Shown piece after piece: positions 22,680 through 32,768 of a DNA stretch of 64,000 nt. The stretch spans positions 1 to 64,000 of the forward strand of contig NZ_JBLWFH010000016.1 of the NCBI RefSeq assembly GCF_050306235.1, read 5' to 3'. The DNA is from Glaciecola sp947496235. GTDB lineage: Bacteria > Pseudomonadota > Gammaproteobacteria > Enterobacterales > Alteromonadaceae. The notes beneath the pieces are model-generated. The model saw only the letters and a list, made by a program, of their open reading frames with translations. It made no database searches and had not been told where the DNA came from. Position 1 is the stretch's first letter. Every line of letters starts with the position of its first letter. A program made the translations under genes and the position numbers.

Positions 22680-25541
22680 TCACATCCAATACCTCAATCT
22701 TTTCATTTTTATTCCCTGTTTAAGAAAAAACACACTCAATAAATATATGAAAAACGGATAATGGAAACTTCCTCCCCCACTTTCTGCGACAGGGTTAGGG
22801 TTAGGAGGAGGTTGCACAGCTTGACCAACAACAATTTGTAATTGAAAAGTCAAAGTCGCTCCTTCATCATCACTAGCATTGATAGTTACAGTATAGGTGC
22901 CAGATGTAGCAATACTTCCTTCAATTACACCTTCAGTCCCTGCTGTCATTCCAGGTGGAATGTTTGAGTAGCTGTATGATACGCTTTCGCGATCAGGATC
23001 AGCGATATAATCTCTTAAATCACCGATATAAGTTTCGTTAACGTCTAAGTATTGAGTAGCTATAGATACTAATAATTCGGGGGCGTCATTTACATTTACA
23101 GGCGTTACCCCAAATGCTATTAGTAATTCAGAATCTAAAAACAAACTCACTAATATGTTATCAGAAGGAATATCAGAAGTATCATCAACAAACATATCTT
23201 CATTGGTTAATCTAAAAAATAAAGACTCTTCGTCCCATGTTATTTTTGAATGATTCAGTGACTCGATATTTTCCCCATTTATTTGAAGCTGGAGGCGTTC
23301 TTTATCATAGTTGATAAAACTGTCTGCTATATCAATTTCCAACACCGTATCTTGTAGCGCCTCTAAGCTACCAAAATTGAAATTGCTTTTAAATATCATG
23401 GGTTTTGTGTTTGTAAACGATGCGACTTTTAAACTTTTCATTTCGTCAATAGTGACGATGATCACCTTGTTATTAGAGGTTACCGCATAAATGTCACTAT
23501 TAGAAACAGGATCTTCTTCTTGACCGCTTTCATAAAGGGTTTGGGTTTCCATATCAAATAGAAAGGGCTTGCCTCTTGAACCAATGAAATAATTGGTTTC
23601 GTTGGTTTTCAATGGATTTGTGAAAATCGAGTTATTATTTTGAATTTGTACTAGTTCCCAATCATTGTTTTCAGATTGTTTCGCGTAATGGAATAAGCGC
23701 CCAAAAGTAAAACTTAACTTTTTACCATTATCGTATTCAAATACATTATCAAGTCGACTAGATAATCCATTTTCATTGGGTATGTTCAGGCTTTGCACTA
23801 AATCGAGCTGTTCATTATTATCATTGACCTGAAACACCCATAAAAATGAGTTGTCAGAAGACATCGGTGGAGCCGCGTAAATGGCGTCTGAATCTTGTGG
23901 CTTTTGATAAGTTAATTCTCGATCTAACGGTATCACTTCGCCTTCAGGAAATAGTTGGTGAGTGTCGCAAGAGGAAATTAAGCCTGAATTATCCATCTCG
24001 CAAATAGAATAAGTTACATTACTTTCATTAGCGCTATAATGCATTAGAACAAGCGATGTATCATTTAATAAAAATGAACCTTGAAGGTTTATATTTTGGT
24101 TTGCCGGAAACAAATACTCTTGGGAAATATTTAAACCTACTTCGTTATACTCAATTACCAAAATTGATGTATTAAGTGTTTCATTCGAACGGGTTAATAA
24201 GTAAGCTCTATTCCCGATGTTACCTACTATTTTATAGTTAGACTGATTAGCCAAAGAAATACTCTGTGGAACTTCCAAAGAGCCTATGTACCCCATAGAA
24301 TTTGATTCTTGAAAATATTCCCAAATAAAAATAAATACCGTTTCGTCATCAAAATTTCCTTTATGGCCTAATAAAACAAGTCTATTGGTTTCAATGTCAA
24401 AAAAGTAGCCTCGTACATTATCGGGTAAATAATCATTCAATATAGACGTAAATTTTGTTTCCAGTTTATTGAGTTGATTACCTTCTGTAATTTGGAATAA
24501 TTCAAATGTTTCTCCAACCCCTAATATCAAATTATTGTCGACGAAAAGATAATCACTATGACTTATTGTAAGTGGCGTTCCAGATAATTCAATTCTGGTA
24601 TCCGTCCAATCTATCACTGCGGCATAAAGGTTATCTTCAATTCCTACTATTAATTGTTTATTCAACTGATTTGAAACGTAGAAATTTAAACCTAACGAGT
24701 CATTAAGAGTTACTTGTTGGATACTTTTTTGTTGTAGGTCGAGACTAAACAGCTGGCTATTCGAATTATTTGCCACAAACATCGACTGTGTTAAATGATC
24801 ATATTGCATCATTGCAATGCCAGCATTATTCACAAAGTCAAATTCATCATCAAATTCATAAATATAAGTTCCAATATCAACGATCGAACCGCCAATATTT
24901 TCAAATCCTTGAAAGATGTAAGTACCAATTTCGAGGGTACTTCCAATCCACAAAATTTCAGATTCAGAGTCGAATGTGGCAGATTTTGCGTAAACTGTTG
25001 GAGTCAACTCTTGCTCAGCAAGTATTGTCAACAAATTAGACTCGGTATTTATTGAAAATGTATAAAAGGATGAAACAGTTAAATTAACATAGAGACCGTC
25101 ATAAATAGGGATTATTTTGAGGCTAGAAAATGCCGCTGAATATTCCGGGGACAATTGTTGATTGCCTTGATAGTTCAAATTACCGTTCGAATCTATATCC
25201 CAGTAAAAAATAAAACTGCCGGATATAATGATCAGCGAATCATCTTGAATTAAAAGTTTACTTTGTCTTTGAGTATCTAGAGCGCTTAGATCTATTGCGT
25301 TTTGAAATTCATAGTTTCCGTTAGAAGAAAGTGCGAACCTAATTATTTCATTTGACCTTTTCTGTTGGTTCCACGAAAGGGAAAAAGCTGAATTTGAATT
25401 TTCATCCAAGACTAAATTTTGGTCTAGACTGAAACTGGGTGAAATTAATTCTTCTTCAATGATGTAAGCATTCTCTGCCGAACTATAAAAACTTGATAGG
25501 AATGATAGGACAAAAAGCCATTTAATTACTACAGATTTCAT
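22680..25541 (-). CDS. Large secreted protein with Ig-like domain and GlyGly-CTERM tail
   Basis: The 953-residue protein has a signal peptide (about 1-22), a long region of degenerate beta-propeller-like repeats built from short strands (about 25-720) and a putative Ig/cadherin-like domain near the end (VNDAPELLVSIATQYLDVNETYIGDL...SYSNIPPGMTAGTEGVIEGS, about 815-915). The end is ESGGGS followed by a hydrophobic helix and a basic KMKRLRYW tail, the GlyGly-CTERM pattern recognised by rhombosortase in type II secreting bacteria. It should be a surface or released protein. The ligand is unknown. It stands alone between two large gaps. Confidence 0.75.
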   Translation of the reverse strand: MKSVVIKWLFVLSFLSSFYSSAENAYIIEEELISPSFSLDQNLVLDENSNSAFSLSWNQQKRSNEIIRFALSSNGNYEFQNAIDLSALDTQRQSKLLIQDDSLIIISGSFIFYWDIDSNGNLNYQGNQQLSPEYSAAFSSLKIIPIYDGLYVNLTVSSFYTFSINTESNLLTILAEQELTPTVYAKSATFDSESEILWIGSTLEIGTYIFQGFENIGGSIVDIGTYIYEFDDEFDFVNNAGIAMMQYDHLTQSMFVANNSNSQLFSLDLQQKSIQQVTLNDSLGLNFYVSNQLNKQLIVGIEDNLYAAVIDWTDTRIELSGTPLTISHSDYLFVDNNLILGVGETFELFQITEGNQLNKLETKFTSILNDYLPDNVRGYFFDIETNRLVLLGHKGNFDDETVFIFIWEYFQESNSMGYIGSLEVPQSISLANQSNYKIVGNIGNRAYLLTRSNETLNTSILVIEYNEVGLNISQEYLFPANQNINLQGSFLLNDTSLVLMHYSANESNVTYSICEMDNSGLISSCDTHQLFPEGEVIPLDRELTYQKPQDSDAIYAAPPMSSDNSFLWVFQVNDNNEQLDLVQSLNIPNENGLSSRLDNVFEYDNGKKLSFTFGRLFHYAKQSENNDWELVQIQNNNSIFTNPLKTNETNYFIGSRGKPFLFDMETQTLYESGQEEDPVSNSDIYAVTSNNKVIIVTIDEMKSLKVASFTNTKPMIFKSNFNFGSLEALQDTVLEIDIADSFINYDKERLQLQINGENIESLNHSKITWDEESLFFRLTNEDMFVDDTSDIPSDNILVSLFLDSELLIAFGVTPVNVNDAPELLVSIATQYLDVNETYIGDLRDYIADPDRESVSYSYSNIPPGMTAGTEGVIEGSIATSGTYTVTINASDDEGATLTFQLQIVVGQAVQPPPNPNPVAESGGGSFHYPFFIYLLSVFFLKQGIKMKRLRYWM

Positions 25542-26121
25542 TTTCTACTTCCATTTAGAAATGTATTATCAAACCAAATTTATAACTTTTAAATGATTCA
25601 CTCAAGTGAAAAAGCTTTAGTTCGTGACTAATCAATGTACTGTAAAGCACTATCAAGAACATGTACATTATAGATTTATTAGTTCTGGAGAACTAGGGTT
25701 AATGGATACTAATTATTTTGCTTGTACTATCCTCTGGATAAAAAAGAGAAATTGAACTGAGCTTGCGGGTTTTTCTGAATACAATTATTAGGTTATCGCA
25801 GTGTAAGTTGTTTCTTTATAAAAGACTAATAAGTAAAAATAGAATTCTTATCACATATTTCTGCTGTAATCCTTTTAATCTAACCAATCAAAATAAAGAT
25901 AAAAGTATTATTAAAAAAATTGAAAATCTCGGCCTTTAGTTCTTCTAAAAGTAGCTGATTCCAACTACCCTCATGTTTTTGCAAAATAAAGCCAAATTTC
26001 TATATCCCAACCACATATTACGAAGAGCCATTTTTCCCTCTATATGGATACCCAAAAGCGGTTAAAAACGCTATACTACCGCCCTTTTGAATCCCAAGAA
26101 TTAAGACAAAACGATAAGCGA
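25542..26121. other. 580-base gap before glyQ, with glyQ promoter
   Basis: No gene is supported. At the right end TATACT (26072-26077) followed by a GC-rich discriminator looks like the glyQ -10 element, giving a start point near 26084. I see no riboswitch or leader-peptide structure. The frame open from 26044 begins upstream of this promoter and is not used. Confidence 0.5.
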
Positions 26122-27042
26122 ATGCAAAACACCGAGCAAAAGTACGATTTGAATACCTTTCAGGGACTAATTTTAGCCTTGCAAGATTACTGGGCACAAC
26201 AAGGTTGTGTGATCATTCAACCGCTTGATATGGAAGTAGGCGCAGGTACTTTCCACCCTATGACATTTCTACGTTCACTTGGCCCAGAGCCAATGAACAG
26301 TGCCTATGTTCAACCATGCCGCCGACCTACTGATGGACGTTATGGTGAAAACCCGAATCGCTTACAACATTATTATCAATTTCAGGTGATGCTCAAACCG
26401 TCTCCTGACAACATACAAGAGTTGTACTTAGGTTCTCTTAAAATGTTAGGTTTTGACCCTTTAGTTCACGATATTCGCTTTGTAGAAGATAACTGGGAGT
26501 CTCCTACCCTTGGTGCTTGGGGCCTAGGTTGGGAAGTTTGGTTAAACGGCATGGAAGTCACCCAGTTTACCTATTTCCAACAAGTAGGTGGCTTGGAGTG
26601 TAAGCCTGTTACCGGCGAAATTACTTATGGCCTAGAACGTTTAGCCATGTACATGCAAGGTGTGGACAGCATTTACGATTTGGTATGGACTCAAGGTCCT
26701 TTTGGCACAGTGACTTACGGCGATGTGTTCTTACAAAATGAAAAAGAGCAATCTGCCTATAATTTTGAATATGCCGATGTGGATTTTCTGTTCGAGAGTT
26801 TTGATCAGTTTGAAAAAGCTTGTCAGCAACTTATTGAAGCTGAACTGCCCTTACCTGCTTATGAGCAAGTAATGAAAGCCTCTCACGTATTTAACCTGTT
26901 AGATGCCCGTCATGCTATCTCGGTAACCGAACGCCAGGGCTACATACTGCGCGTGCGTGCACTCGCCAAAGCTTGTGCAGAGATGTACTACGCCTCGAGA
27001 GAAAGCCTAGGATTCCCACTTTGTAATGGAGATAACCAATAG
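26122..27042 (+). CDS. glyQ: Glycyl-tRNA synthetase alpha subunit
   Basis: The 306-residue GlyQ is the catalytic subunit of the tetrameric bacterial glycyl-tRNA synthetase. The class II core is intact: TFQGLILALQDYWAQQGC, QPLDMEVGAGTFHPMTFLR, CRRPTDGRYGENPNRLQHYYQFQV, IRFVEDNWESPTLGAWGLGWEVW and VGGLECKPVTGEITYGLERLAMY. The ATG at 26122 matches the known N-terminus; the extra 26 residues of the longest frame would start before the likely promoter. glyS follows without a gap. Confidence 0.97.
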   Translation: MQNTEQKYDLNTFQGLILALQDYWAQQGCVIIQPLDMEVGAGTFHPMTFLRSLGPEPMNSAYVQPCRRPTDGRYGENPNRLQHYYQFQVMLKPSPDNIQELYLGSLKMLGFDPLVHDIRFVEDNWESPTLGAWGLGWEVWLNGMEVTQFTYFQQVGGLECKPVTGEITYGLERLAMYMQGVDSIYDLVWTQGPFGTVTYGDVFLQNEKEQSAYNFEYADVDFLFESFDQFEKACQQLIEAELPLPAYEQVMKASHVFNLLDARHAISVTERQGYILRVRALAKACAEMYYASRESLGFPLCNGDNQ

Positions 27043-29130
27043 ATGTCTGTGCAACACCAAAATCTACTAATCGAACTGGGTACCGAAGAATTACCACCAA
27101 AAAGCCTTAAAAAGCTTTCTGATAGTTTTGCGCAAAACGTAAACGACGAAATTAATAAATTAGGTTTCAACTTTGATGGCTTTACCACCTACGGCACGCC
27201 TCGTCGATTAGGTGTTTTATTACATACTGTCGAACGCGTACAAGCAGACAAGATCGTTGAAAAGCGCGGCCCAGCAGTAGCAGCAGCATTCGACGCCGAT
27301 GGTAATCCAACCAAAGCAGCTCAAGGTTGGGCTAGATCAAACGGTATTGAAGTGGCTGACGCTGAGCGCCTGACGACTGACAAAGGTGAATGGTTATTAC
27401 ACAAAGCTAAAGTCGCTGGTCAGTCGCTAGATAGTGAGCTCACTGCCGCATTAGAGCGCGCAATTAAACAATTGCCGATTCCTAAGCCAATGCGCTGGGG
27501 AAGCTCAGATGCTGAATTTATTCGTCCAGTTCACACTATTTGTGCACTCTATGGCGACGAAGTGTTAGACGTTGAATTGTTTGGCATAAAAGCATCAAAT
27601 CAAGCCTCTGGCCATAGATTCCACGGTGATCATCGCTTTACCCTTACTCACGCTGATAAATACGCTGAACAAATGAAAGCTCAGTATGTGTTAGTGGATT
27701 ATGCTAGCCGCGCAGACGCAATTAAACAGCAGTTAGAAGCGAAAGCAGCTGAGTTAGGACTGACTGCAGATTTTGATCAAGACCTACTAGAAGAGATTTC
27801 CTCATTAGTTGAGTGGCCAGTAGTCTTGCAAGCGGAATTCGAACAAGAGTTTCTTGCTGTGCCTAAAGAAGCGCTTATTTACACCATGAAAGACGATCAA
27901 AAATACGTGCCTTTGTTGACCGCTGACGGTGAGCTAAGTAGCAAGTTCTTGTTCGTATCTAACATTGAGAGTAAAGACGCTTCCCAAGTCATTTCCGGTA
28001 ATGAAAAAGTAATACGCCCTCGTTTGTCCGATGCGCGTTTCTTCTTTGAAACTGACCAAAAAACCACTTTGGAACATAAAGCGGAAAAACTTAACAGTAT
28101 CTTGTTCCAGAAAGAACTTGGCACTATTGCTGAGAAATCTGATCGTGTTGCACAAATCACTCAAATTATCGGACAGTCTTTGTCACTGGACAAACAAACC
28201 TTAGAGTTCGCAGCTCGTGCGGCTAAACTGGCTAAAGCTGATTTGGTCTCGAATATGGTTATGGAGTTTACTTCAGTACAAGGTGTGATGGGCTATTATT
28301 ATGCCCTGCATGACAACGAACCTTACGCCGTTGCTCAAGCGATTAAAGAACAGTATTTACCGCGTTTTGCCAATGATGAACTCCCCTCCAGCATGACAGG
28401 TGTTTTAGTTTCTTTAGCGGAAAAACTCGACACCCTAGTAGGTATTTTTGGTATCAATAAAATTCCTAAAGGTGACAAAGATCCCTTTGCGTTGCGCAGA
28501 AGCGCCATAGGTATTTTACGTATTTTAGTTGAAAACAATTTAGATATTGATGTTAAAGACCTGGTTGAAAAAGTGGTTACCACCTTTGGCGATAAACTGA
28601 AAAATGCCAATACCGCAGAGCAAGTTGTCAGCTTCTTATTAGACAGATGTAAACCCTTTTATGCCGAGCAAGGTATAAGTAGTGATGTCGTTACTGCGGT
28701 AATGATAGTCACTAAGCGATACTCGTTGTCTGATATTAACAAGCGCGTTGTGGCGGTATCAGAATTTTCAAAATCTGAAGCTGGTGCAAGTTTGATTGCC
28801 GGTAACAAGCGCGTTAGCAACATTTTGAATAAAAACGATATCAAAATTGAGAGTTACGCGTCTGTTGATCCTAGTCTATTTGAACATGACGAAGAACGCA
28901 CATTGTTTGAAGCTTTTGAGAAAGTAAAAGCTAACTTAACGTCTTCTGACTTAGATTATTCGACCGTACTGACTCAATTATCATCACTAGAGCAGCCCCT
29001 TTCAGGCTTTTTCGATAAAGTGATGATAATGGTGGATGAGACCTTAATTAAGGAAAATAGAATACATTTAGTAGCGAATGTGCACCTAGGCTTTATGTCG
29101 GTGGCTGACATTTCCGTGATTAATGTGTAA
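27043..29130 (+). CDS. glyS: Glycyl-tRNA synthetase beta subunit
   Basis: The 695-residue GlyS carries the tRNA-recognition parts of the enzyme. Conserved pieces are LLIELGTEELPPK at the start, TYGTPRRLGVL, KPMRWGSSDAEFIRPVH, GHRFHG, the ARFFFETDQK segment, KLDTLVGIFGI, PKGDKDPFALRR and an anticodon-binding-like C-terminus (VMIMVDETLIKENRIHLV). Its ATG follows the glyQ stop directly, so the subunits are co-expressed. Confidence 0.97.
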   Translation: MSVQHQNLLIELGTEELPPKSLKKLSDSFAQNVNDEINKLGFNFDGFTTYGTPRRLGVLLHTVERVQADKIVEKRGPAVAAAFDADGNPTKAAQGWARSNGIEVADAERLTTDKGEWLLHKAKVAGQSLDSELTAALERAIKQLPIPKPMRWGSSDAEFIRPVHTICALYGDEVLDVELFGIKASNQASGHRFHGDHRFTLTHADKYAEQMKAQYVLVDYASRADAIKQQLEAKAAELGLTADFDQDLLEEISSLVEWPVVLQAEFEQEFLAVPKEALIYTMKDDQKYVPLLTADGELSSKFLFVSNIESKDASQVISGNEKVIRPRLSDARFFFETDQKTTLEHKAEKLNSILFQKELGTIAEKSDRVAQITQIIGQSLSLDKQTLEFAARAAKLAKADLVSNMVMEFTSVQGVMGYYYALHDNEPYAVAQAIKEQYLPRFANDELPSSMTGVLVSLAEKLDTLVGIFGINKIPKGDKDPFALRRSAIGILRILVENNLDIDVKDLVEKVVTTFGDKLKNANTAEQVVSFLLDRCKPFYAEQGISSDVVTAVMIVTKRYSLSDINKRVVAVSEFSKSEAGASLIAGNKRVSNILNKNDIKIESYASVDPSLFEHDEERTLFEAFEKVKANLTSSDLDYSTVLTQLSSLEQPLSGFFDKVMIMVDETLIKENRIHLVANVHLGFMSVADISVINV

Positions 29131-29148
29131 CGCTGGAATTAGTATTAA

Positions 29149-29595
29149 ATGATGTTTAAAAAAGACTTTGTCTTAGTAGGAACAATGGCATTGCTGCTGA
29201 CTGGCTGTGCCACCCCTAACGTTGAAGATATATTCACTCAACAACCCGACAAAGACTACTCTAATATGTACCTACGCGGCGTGTTCAATTGGTGGGAAGC
29301 AAGTGACGCATTTAAACTTCGCTCCGTATCACTAGATGAATATGCCGTTGTGATCGAATTAATTGCAGATGGCCAACCTTATGACTTCAAAGTGGCAGAT
29401 TCGGGCTGGGCAAATGATTTAAACTGCGGCGTAGAATATGGTCAACAAACCTTAAAGCTAGATGACACAATCGAACTCTATTGCGCAGCAGATTCAGCTA
29501 ACTTGCAATTTACCCCTAGCGAAACCGGCAATTACCGCTTCGTTTTTGACGTATCCGACAACGACGAACCTGAGCTCACCATCATCAAAATATAA
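29149..29595 (+). CDS. Putative lipoprotein with carbohydrate-binding-like domain
   Basis: The 148-residue protein has a lipoprotein signal (lipobox LLTGC, Cys about residue 21). The mature part reads like a compact beta-sandwich: YLRGVFNWWEASDAFKL, then IADGQPYDFKVADSGWANDLNCG, and an end with NYRFVFDVSDNDEPELTI. The aromatic-rich WW/W pattern recalls pullulanase-associated and starch-binding modules, but this is inference from pattern only. It lies 18 bases after glyS and before a shared terminator, so it may be co-transcribed with glyQS. Confidence 0.65.
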   Translation: MMFKKDFVLVGTMALLLTGCATPNVEDIFTQQPDKDYSNMYLRGVFNWWEASDAFKLRSVSLDEYAVVIELIADGQPYDFKVADSGWANDLNCGVEYGQQTLKLDDTIELYCAADSANLQFTPSETGNYRFVFDVSDNDEPELTIIKI

Positions 29596-29640
29596 AATGA
29601 ACTACGGCTCCATTTTTCAATAATGGAGCCGTAGTTCATT
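29596..29640. terminator. Bidirectional hairpin between lipoprotein and ABC-F genes
   Basis: A perfect 19-bp stem (29596-29614 with 29622-29640) with a 7-base loop sits between two convergent genes. On the minus strand it is followed by TTTTATATTTT, a typical terminator tail; rightward the tail is weaker. It begins directly after the lipoprotein stop and ends two bases before the ABC-F stop. Confidence 0.85.
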
Positions 29641-29641
29641 A

Positions 29642-31228
29642 TTATGCAGCTATGTGCGCCTGAAACTCTTCGTATGAGCCATCAAAGTGGGTGATTTTGT
29701 TATTTGCAATCTCAATCACTTGAGTCGCTAGTGAATTCACAAATTCTCTGTCGTGACTAACAAAAATCACTGTGCCTTCAAACGCCAACAGTGCATTGTT
29801 CAGCGCTTCAATTGATTCCATATCTAAGTGGTTGGTGGGTTCGTCCATCACCAATACGTTAATATCTTGCAGCATGATTTTGCCGAATAATAGTCGGTTT
29901 TTCTCACCACCTGAGCAAACACTGACCTGTTTATTAAAGTCATCAGAACCGAATAACAAGCGGCCTAGCATGGCTTTTACTTGTAAATCATCATGCTTTG
30001 GCTGGCGCCACTGGGACATCCATTCAAACATTGTCATGTCATTAGCAAAATCTGCCGTACTGTCTTGTGGAATATATCCAACCGCGGCGTTTTCCGCCCA
30101 TTTCACTGTCCCTTGATTGGCATTTTGATTGATCAAACATTTGAGAAGTGTGGTTTTACCCGCACCGTTTTCACCAATAATGGCAAGCTTAGCACCGGCT
30201 TCTAGTAAAAGGTTGGTATTGCTAAATAATGGCGTATCTGTATAACCATGCCCTAGATCTTCCAGCGTCACCGCTAATCTATGCAGTTTTTTATGTTGAG
30301 TAAATTGGATAAATGGCTTGCGACGACTAGACGCTTTTATTTCATTTAATTCAATTTTCTCTAATCTCTTAGCTCGCGAAGTGGCTTGTTTTGCTTTAGA
30401 AGCATTGGCAGAAAAGCGAGCGACGAAGCTTTGCAACTCTTGAATTTCAGCACTTTTTTTCGCGTTTTCATGATGCAACTGTTCTTGTACCAAATTAGAT
30501 GCCGCAACAAAAGCTTCATAGTTACCTGGATAAATACGTAACTCACCATAGTCGATATCCGCCATATGCGTACAGACCGAATTTAAAAAGTGACGATCGT
30601 GTGAAATGATGATCATGGTGGATTTACGTTTGTTCAACTCATCGGCTAACCAGCTGATGGTGTAGATGTCCAAGTTGTTGGTAGGCTCATCTAACAGCAA
30701 CACATCAGGTTCGGCAAATAAAGCTTGAGCTAAAAGTACACGCACTTTTCGACCGGGCGCTACTTCTTTCATTAAGCCAAAATGATAACTTTCTTCGATA
30801 CCAGCGGCAGATAAAATATCGCCGGCTCTAGATTCTGCTGTGTAACCGTCCATTTCAGCAAACTGTACTTCTAGATTGGCCACTTCCATGCCCTCTTCTT
30901 CGCTCATTTCAGGAAGTGAGTATATTTCGTCGCGACGTTTTTTCACTTCCCATAATTCACGGTCACCCATGATTACGGCGTCTACTACGCTCATCTCTTC
31001 AAAGGCGAACTGGTCTTGGTTCAAAATACCCAACTTAGTGCCTGGCGGCATAGATACATTGCCAGCGGTTGGGGTTAGTTTGCCACTGAGGATTTTCATC
31101 AAAGTAGATTTTCCACAGCCATTGGCACCTATTAGGCCGTAACGATTTCCATTACCGAATTTAGCTGAAATATTTTCAAATAATGGCGCTGAACCAAATT
31201 GCATCGTTATATTGGCGGTAGTAATCAA
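29642..31228 (-). CDS. ybiT: ABC-F family ATPase, YbiT type
   Basis: This 528-residue soluble protein has two ABC ATPase domains. The first has a Walker A GANGCGKST, signature APGRKVRVLLAQAL and DEPTNNLD; the second has GENGAGKTT, CSGGEKNR and DEPTNHLD. A linker (about 240-320) joins them. ABC-F proteins act on ribosomes, not in membranes. The order and sequence match YbiT. The start is a TTG at 31228, with AGGA six bases upstream; it gives the same N-terminus length as E. coli (530). The frame is open to 31267 but lacks a site there. Confidence 0.92.
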   Translation of the reverse strand: MITTANITMQFGSAPLFENISAKFGNGNRYGLIGANGCGKSTLMKILSGKLTPTAGNVSMPPGTKLGILNQDQFAFEEMSVVDAVIMGDRELWEVKKRRDEIYSLPEMSEEEGMEVANLEVQFAEMDGYTAESRAGDILSAAGIEESYHFGLMKEVAPGRKVRVLLAQALFAEPDVLLLDEPTNNLDIYTISWLADELNKRKSTMIIISHDRHFLNSVCTHMADIDYGELRIYPGNYEAFVAASNLVQEQLHHENAKKSAEIQELQSFVARFSANASKAKQATSRAKRLEKIELNEIKASSRRKPFIQFTQHKKLHRLAVTLEDLGHGYTDTPLFSNTNLLLEAGAKLAIIGENGAGKTTLLKCLINQNANQGTVKWAENAAVGYIPQDSTADFANDMTMFEWMSQWRQPKHDDLQVKAMLGRLLFGSDDFNKQVSVCSGGEKNRLLFGKIMLQDINVLVMDEPTNHLDMESIEALNNALLAFEGTVIFVSHDREFVNSLATQVIEIANNKITHFDGSYEEFQAHIAA

Positions 31229-31486
31229 AACAAATCCTAGGAAGTTTAAAAGTTGAAGTAGACTCAAGATAAGGTCTCAAGGGCGCGCAATATAAAGAAA
31301 CAGAGGCGAATTGTCGAGGAAAAAATGGTTAAAATTAATACTGCCCCTAAGACTTAACATTGCTAATAAGCTAACCTTGATTCTAATGTTCTGAATAATC
31401 CTTTTTAAAACAGGTACAAATTTATTTTATATTCCTATGTAACCTTTCTCGGCCTTATCACTAATATCAATAAACGCTGTATTTAA

Positions 31487-31975
31487 ATGAAAGAATTCGA
31501 GCAATTATACCAATCACTGTCGAAGGATATTTTCCGCTTCGCTTGCTTTTTGTGTCACGACAAAGAGCTCGCCCAAGACATAGTCGCGGAAACCTTTGCC
31601 AGAGCCATAAGCAGTGGTCAATCCATTCGTGGGGAAACCGCTAAGGCTTATTTATTCAAAATTGCCCGCAATTTTTTTCTTGAGATACAGAATAAAGACA
31701 ATCTTGCTAAGCGTCATCTTGAAGAAACAATAGAGCAGTCCGAGTTATTGGAACATCAAGCGTTTCAAAAAGATCAGCTAAGTGAGCTACACAACTATAT
31801 GCAGCACATGAGTTTAGAAGCTCGAACGGCGCTTAGCTTAAGTATGAGTGGCGCAAAGATAAGTGAAATTGCATTTATCTTATCTATCTCGGAAAGCGCA
31901 GTGAAGGTGAAAGTATTTAGAGCCCGCCAATTCTTGAGTGAGCGTTTGAATACGTCGAATAACCAAAAAAACTAA
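31487..31975 (+). CDS. ECF-type RNA polymerase sigma factor
   Basis: The 162-residue protein has sigma region 2 at about 5-75 (DIFRFACFLCHDKELAQDIVAETFARA, then KAYLFKIARNFF) and region 4 at about 105-155 (LSLEARTALSLSMSGAKISEIAFILSISESAVKVKVFRARQFL). No other sigma domains are present, so it is an ECF sigma factor. It lies 19 bases before a membrane protein that is its likely anti-sigma partner. The regulon is unknown; I did not find a matching autoregulatory promoter. Confidence 0.88.
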   Translation: MKEFEQLYQSLSKDIFRFACFLCHDKELAQDIVAETFARAISSGQSIRGETAKAYLFKIARNFFLEIQNKDNLAKRHLEETIEQSELLEHQAFQKDQLSELHNYMQHMSLEARTALSLSMSGAKISEIAFILSISESAVKVKVFRARQFLSERLNTSNNQKN

Positions 31976-31994
31976 GGTTTTTGTAGGAAATAGT

Positions 31995-32744
31995 ATGACC
32001 CAGTTAGACAAAGCCATCATTAACGATTTAATTTTACTCTATCAGGCTGACGAAGCCAGTGCGCAAACGCGATCTTATTTGGAGCAAATAGCAAAAACTG
32101 ATCATGCATTGGCCGCTCAGCTGGCCGCTAAAGTTTCTCCATTACCAGAAATTAAGTTTGAATTGGATAATAGTGATATTGCCCAGAAAACTACCTTAAC
32201 CAAGATTCAAAGCCGATTTAAAAAACAAATTGCTATGTTAGCTGTGATCACATTTTTACTCCTTTGTATTCCTTTTTCTGCCATGCAAATAAGTGGCGAA
32301 GTAAATTGGACAGTATTCGATTTTTTAGTCATGGGTGGACTCATTTTTGGCGCGGGAATGCTCCTGTTGTTGCTTATCAAAGAAAGTAACAAATGGGGCA
32401 CCAGATTCGCCTATGCCATTTATATAGGGCTAGTGTTTTTGACCTTCTGGATAAATCTAGCTGTAGGTATCATTGGCGAACCAGACAACACGATAAACCT
32501 AGTTTATTACGTTTCCTTGGTGTTAAGCATCTTGGCATTGTTTTGGTGTAGAGGACGAAGTAAACCAGCAAGTATAATAATGCTATTGAATGCCCTGTCC
32601 TTTTTGTTGATCCCCGCCTTGTCAGAGTTAACCTTACCCGGCAGCATAAGTGACTCTCAGGGAGCTTTGGTTGTTACCCTGTTTAGCCTAATTAGCGCTG
32701 CTGGCTTTTTAATGAGTGCCTTTTTGCTTTATCGAAATCGGTAA
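31995..32744 (+). CDS. Six-helix membrane protein, candidate anti-sigma factor
   Basis: The 249-residue protein has a soluble N-terminal part (about 1-75: TQLDKAIINDLILLYQADEAS) and six membrane helices (about 77-95, 104-124, 132-152, 162-180, 188-205, 218-238). No HxxxCxxC zinc motif of classical anti-sigma factors is present. Position 19 bases downstream of the ECF sigma gene and the N-terminal acidic helical segment suggest the anti-sigma role; sequence alone does not prove it. Confidence 0.6.
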   Translation: MTQLDKAIINDLILLYQADEASAQTRSYLEQIAKTDHALAAQLAAKVSPLPEIKFELDNSDIAQKTTLTKIQSRFKKQIAMLAVITFLLLCIPFSAMQISGEVNWTVFDFLVMGGLIFGAGMLLLLLIKESNKWGTRFAYAIYIGLVFLTFWINLAVGIIGEPDNTINLVYYVSLVLSILALFWCRGRSKPASIIMLLNALSFLLIPALSELTLPGSISDSQGALVVTLFSLISAAGFLMSAFLLYRNR

Positions 32745-32768
32745 TCGACAGGTACCGTTGCCGACGGT

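Noticed and set aside
26044..26121. Extended N-terminus of GlyQ
   Set aside because: Family N-terminus and the -10 element at 26072-26077 place the start at 26122.
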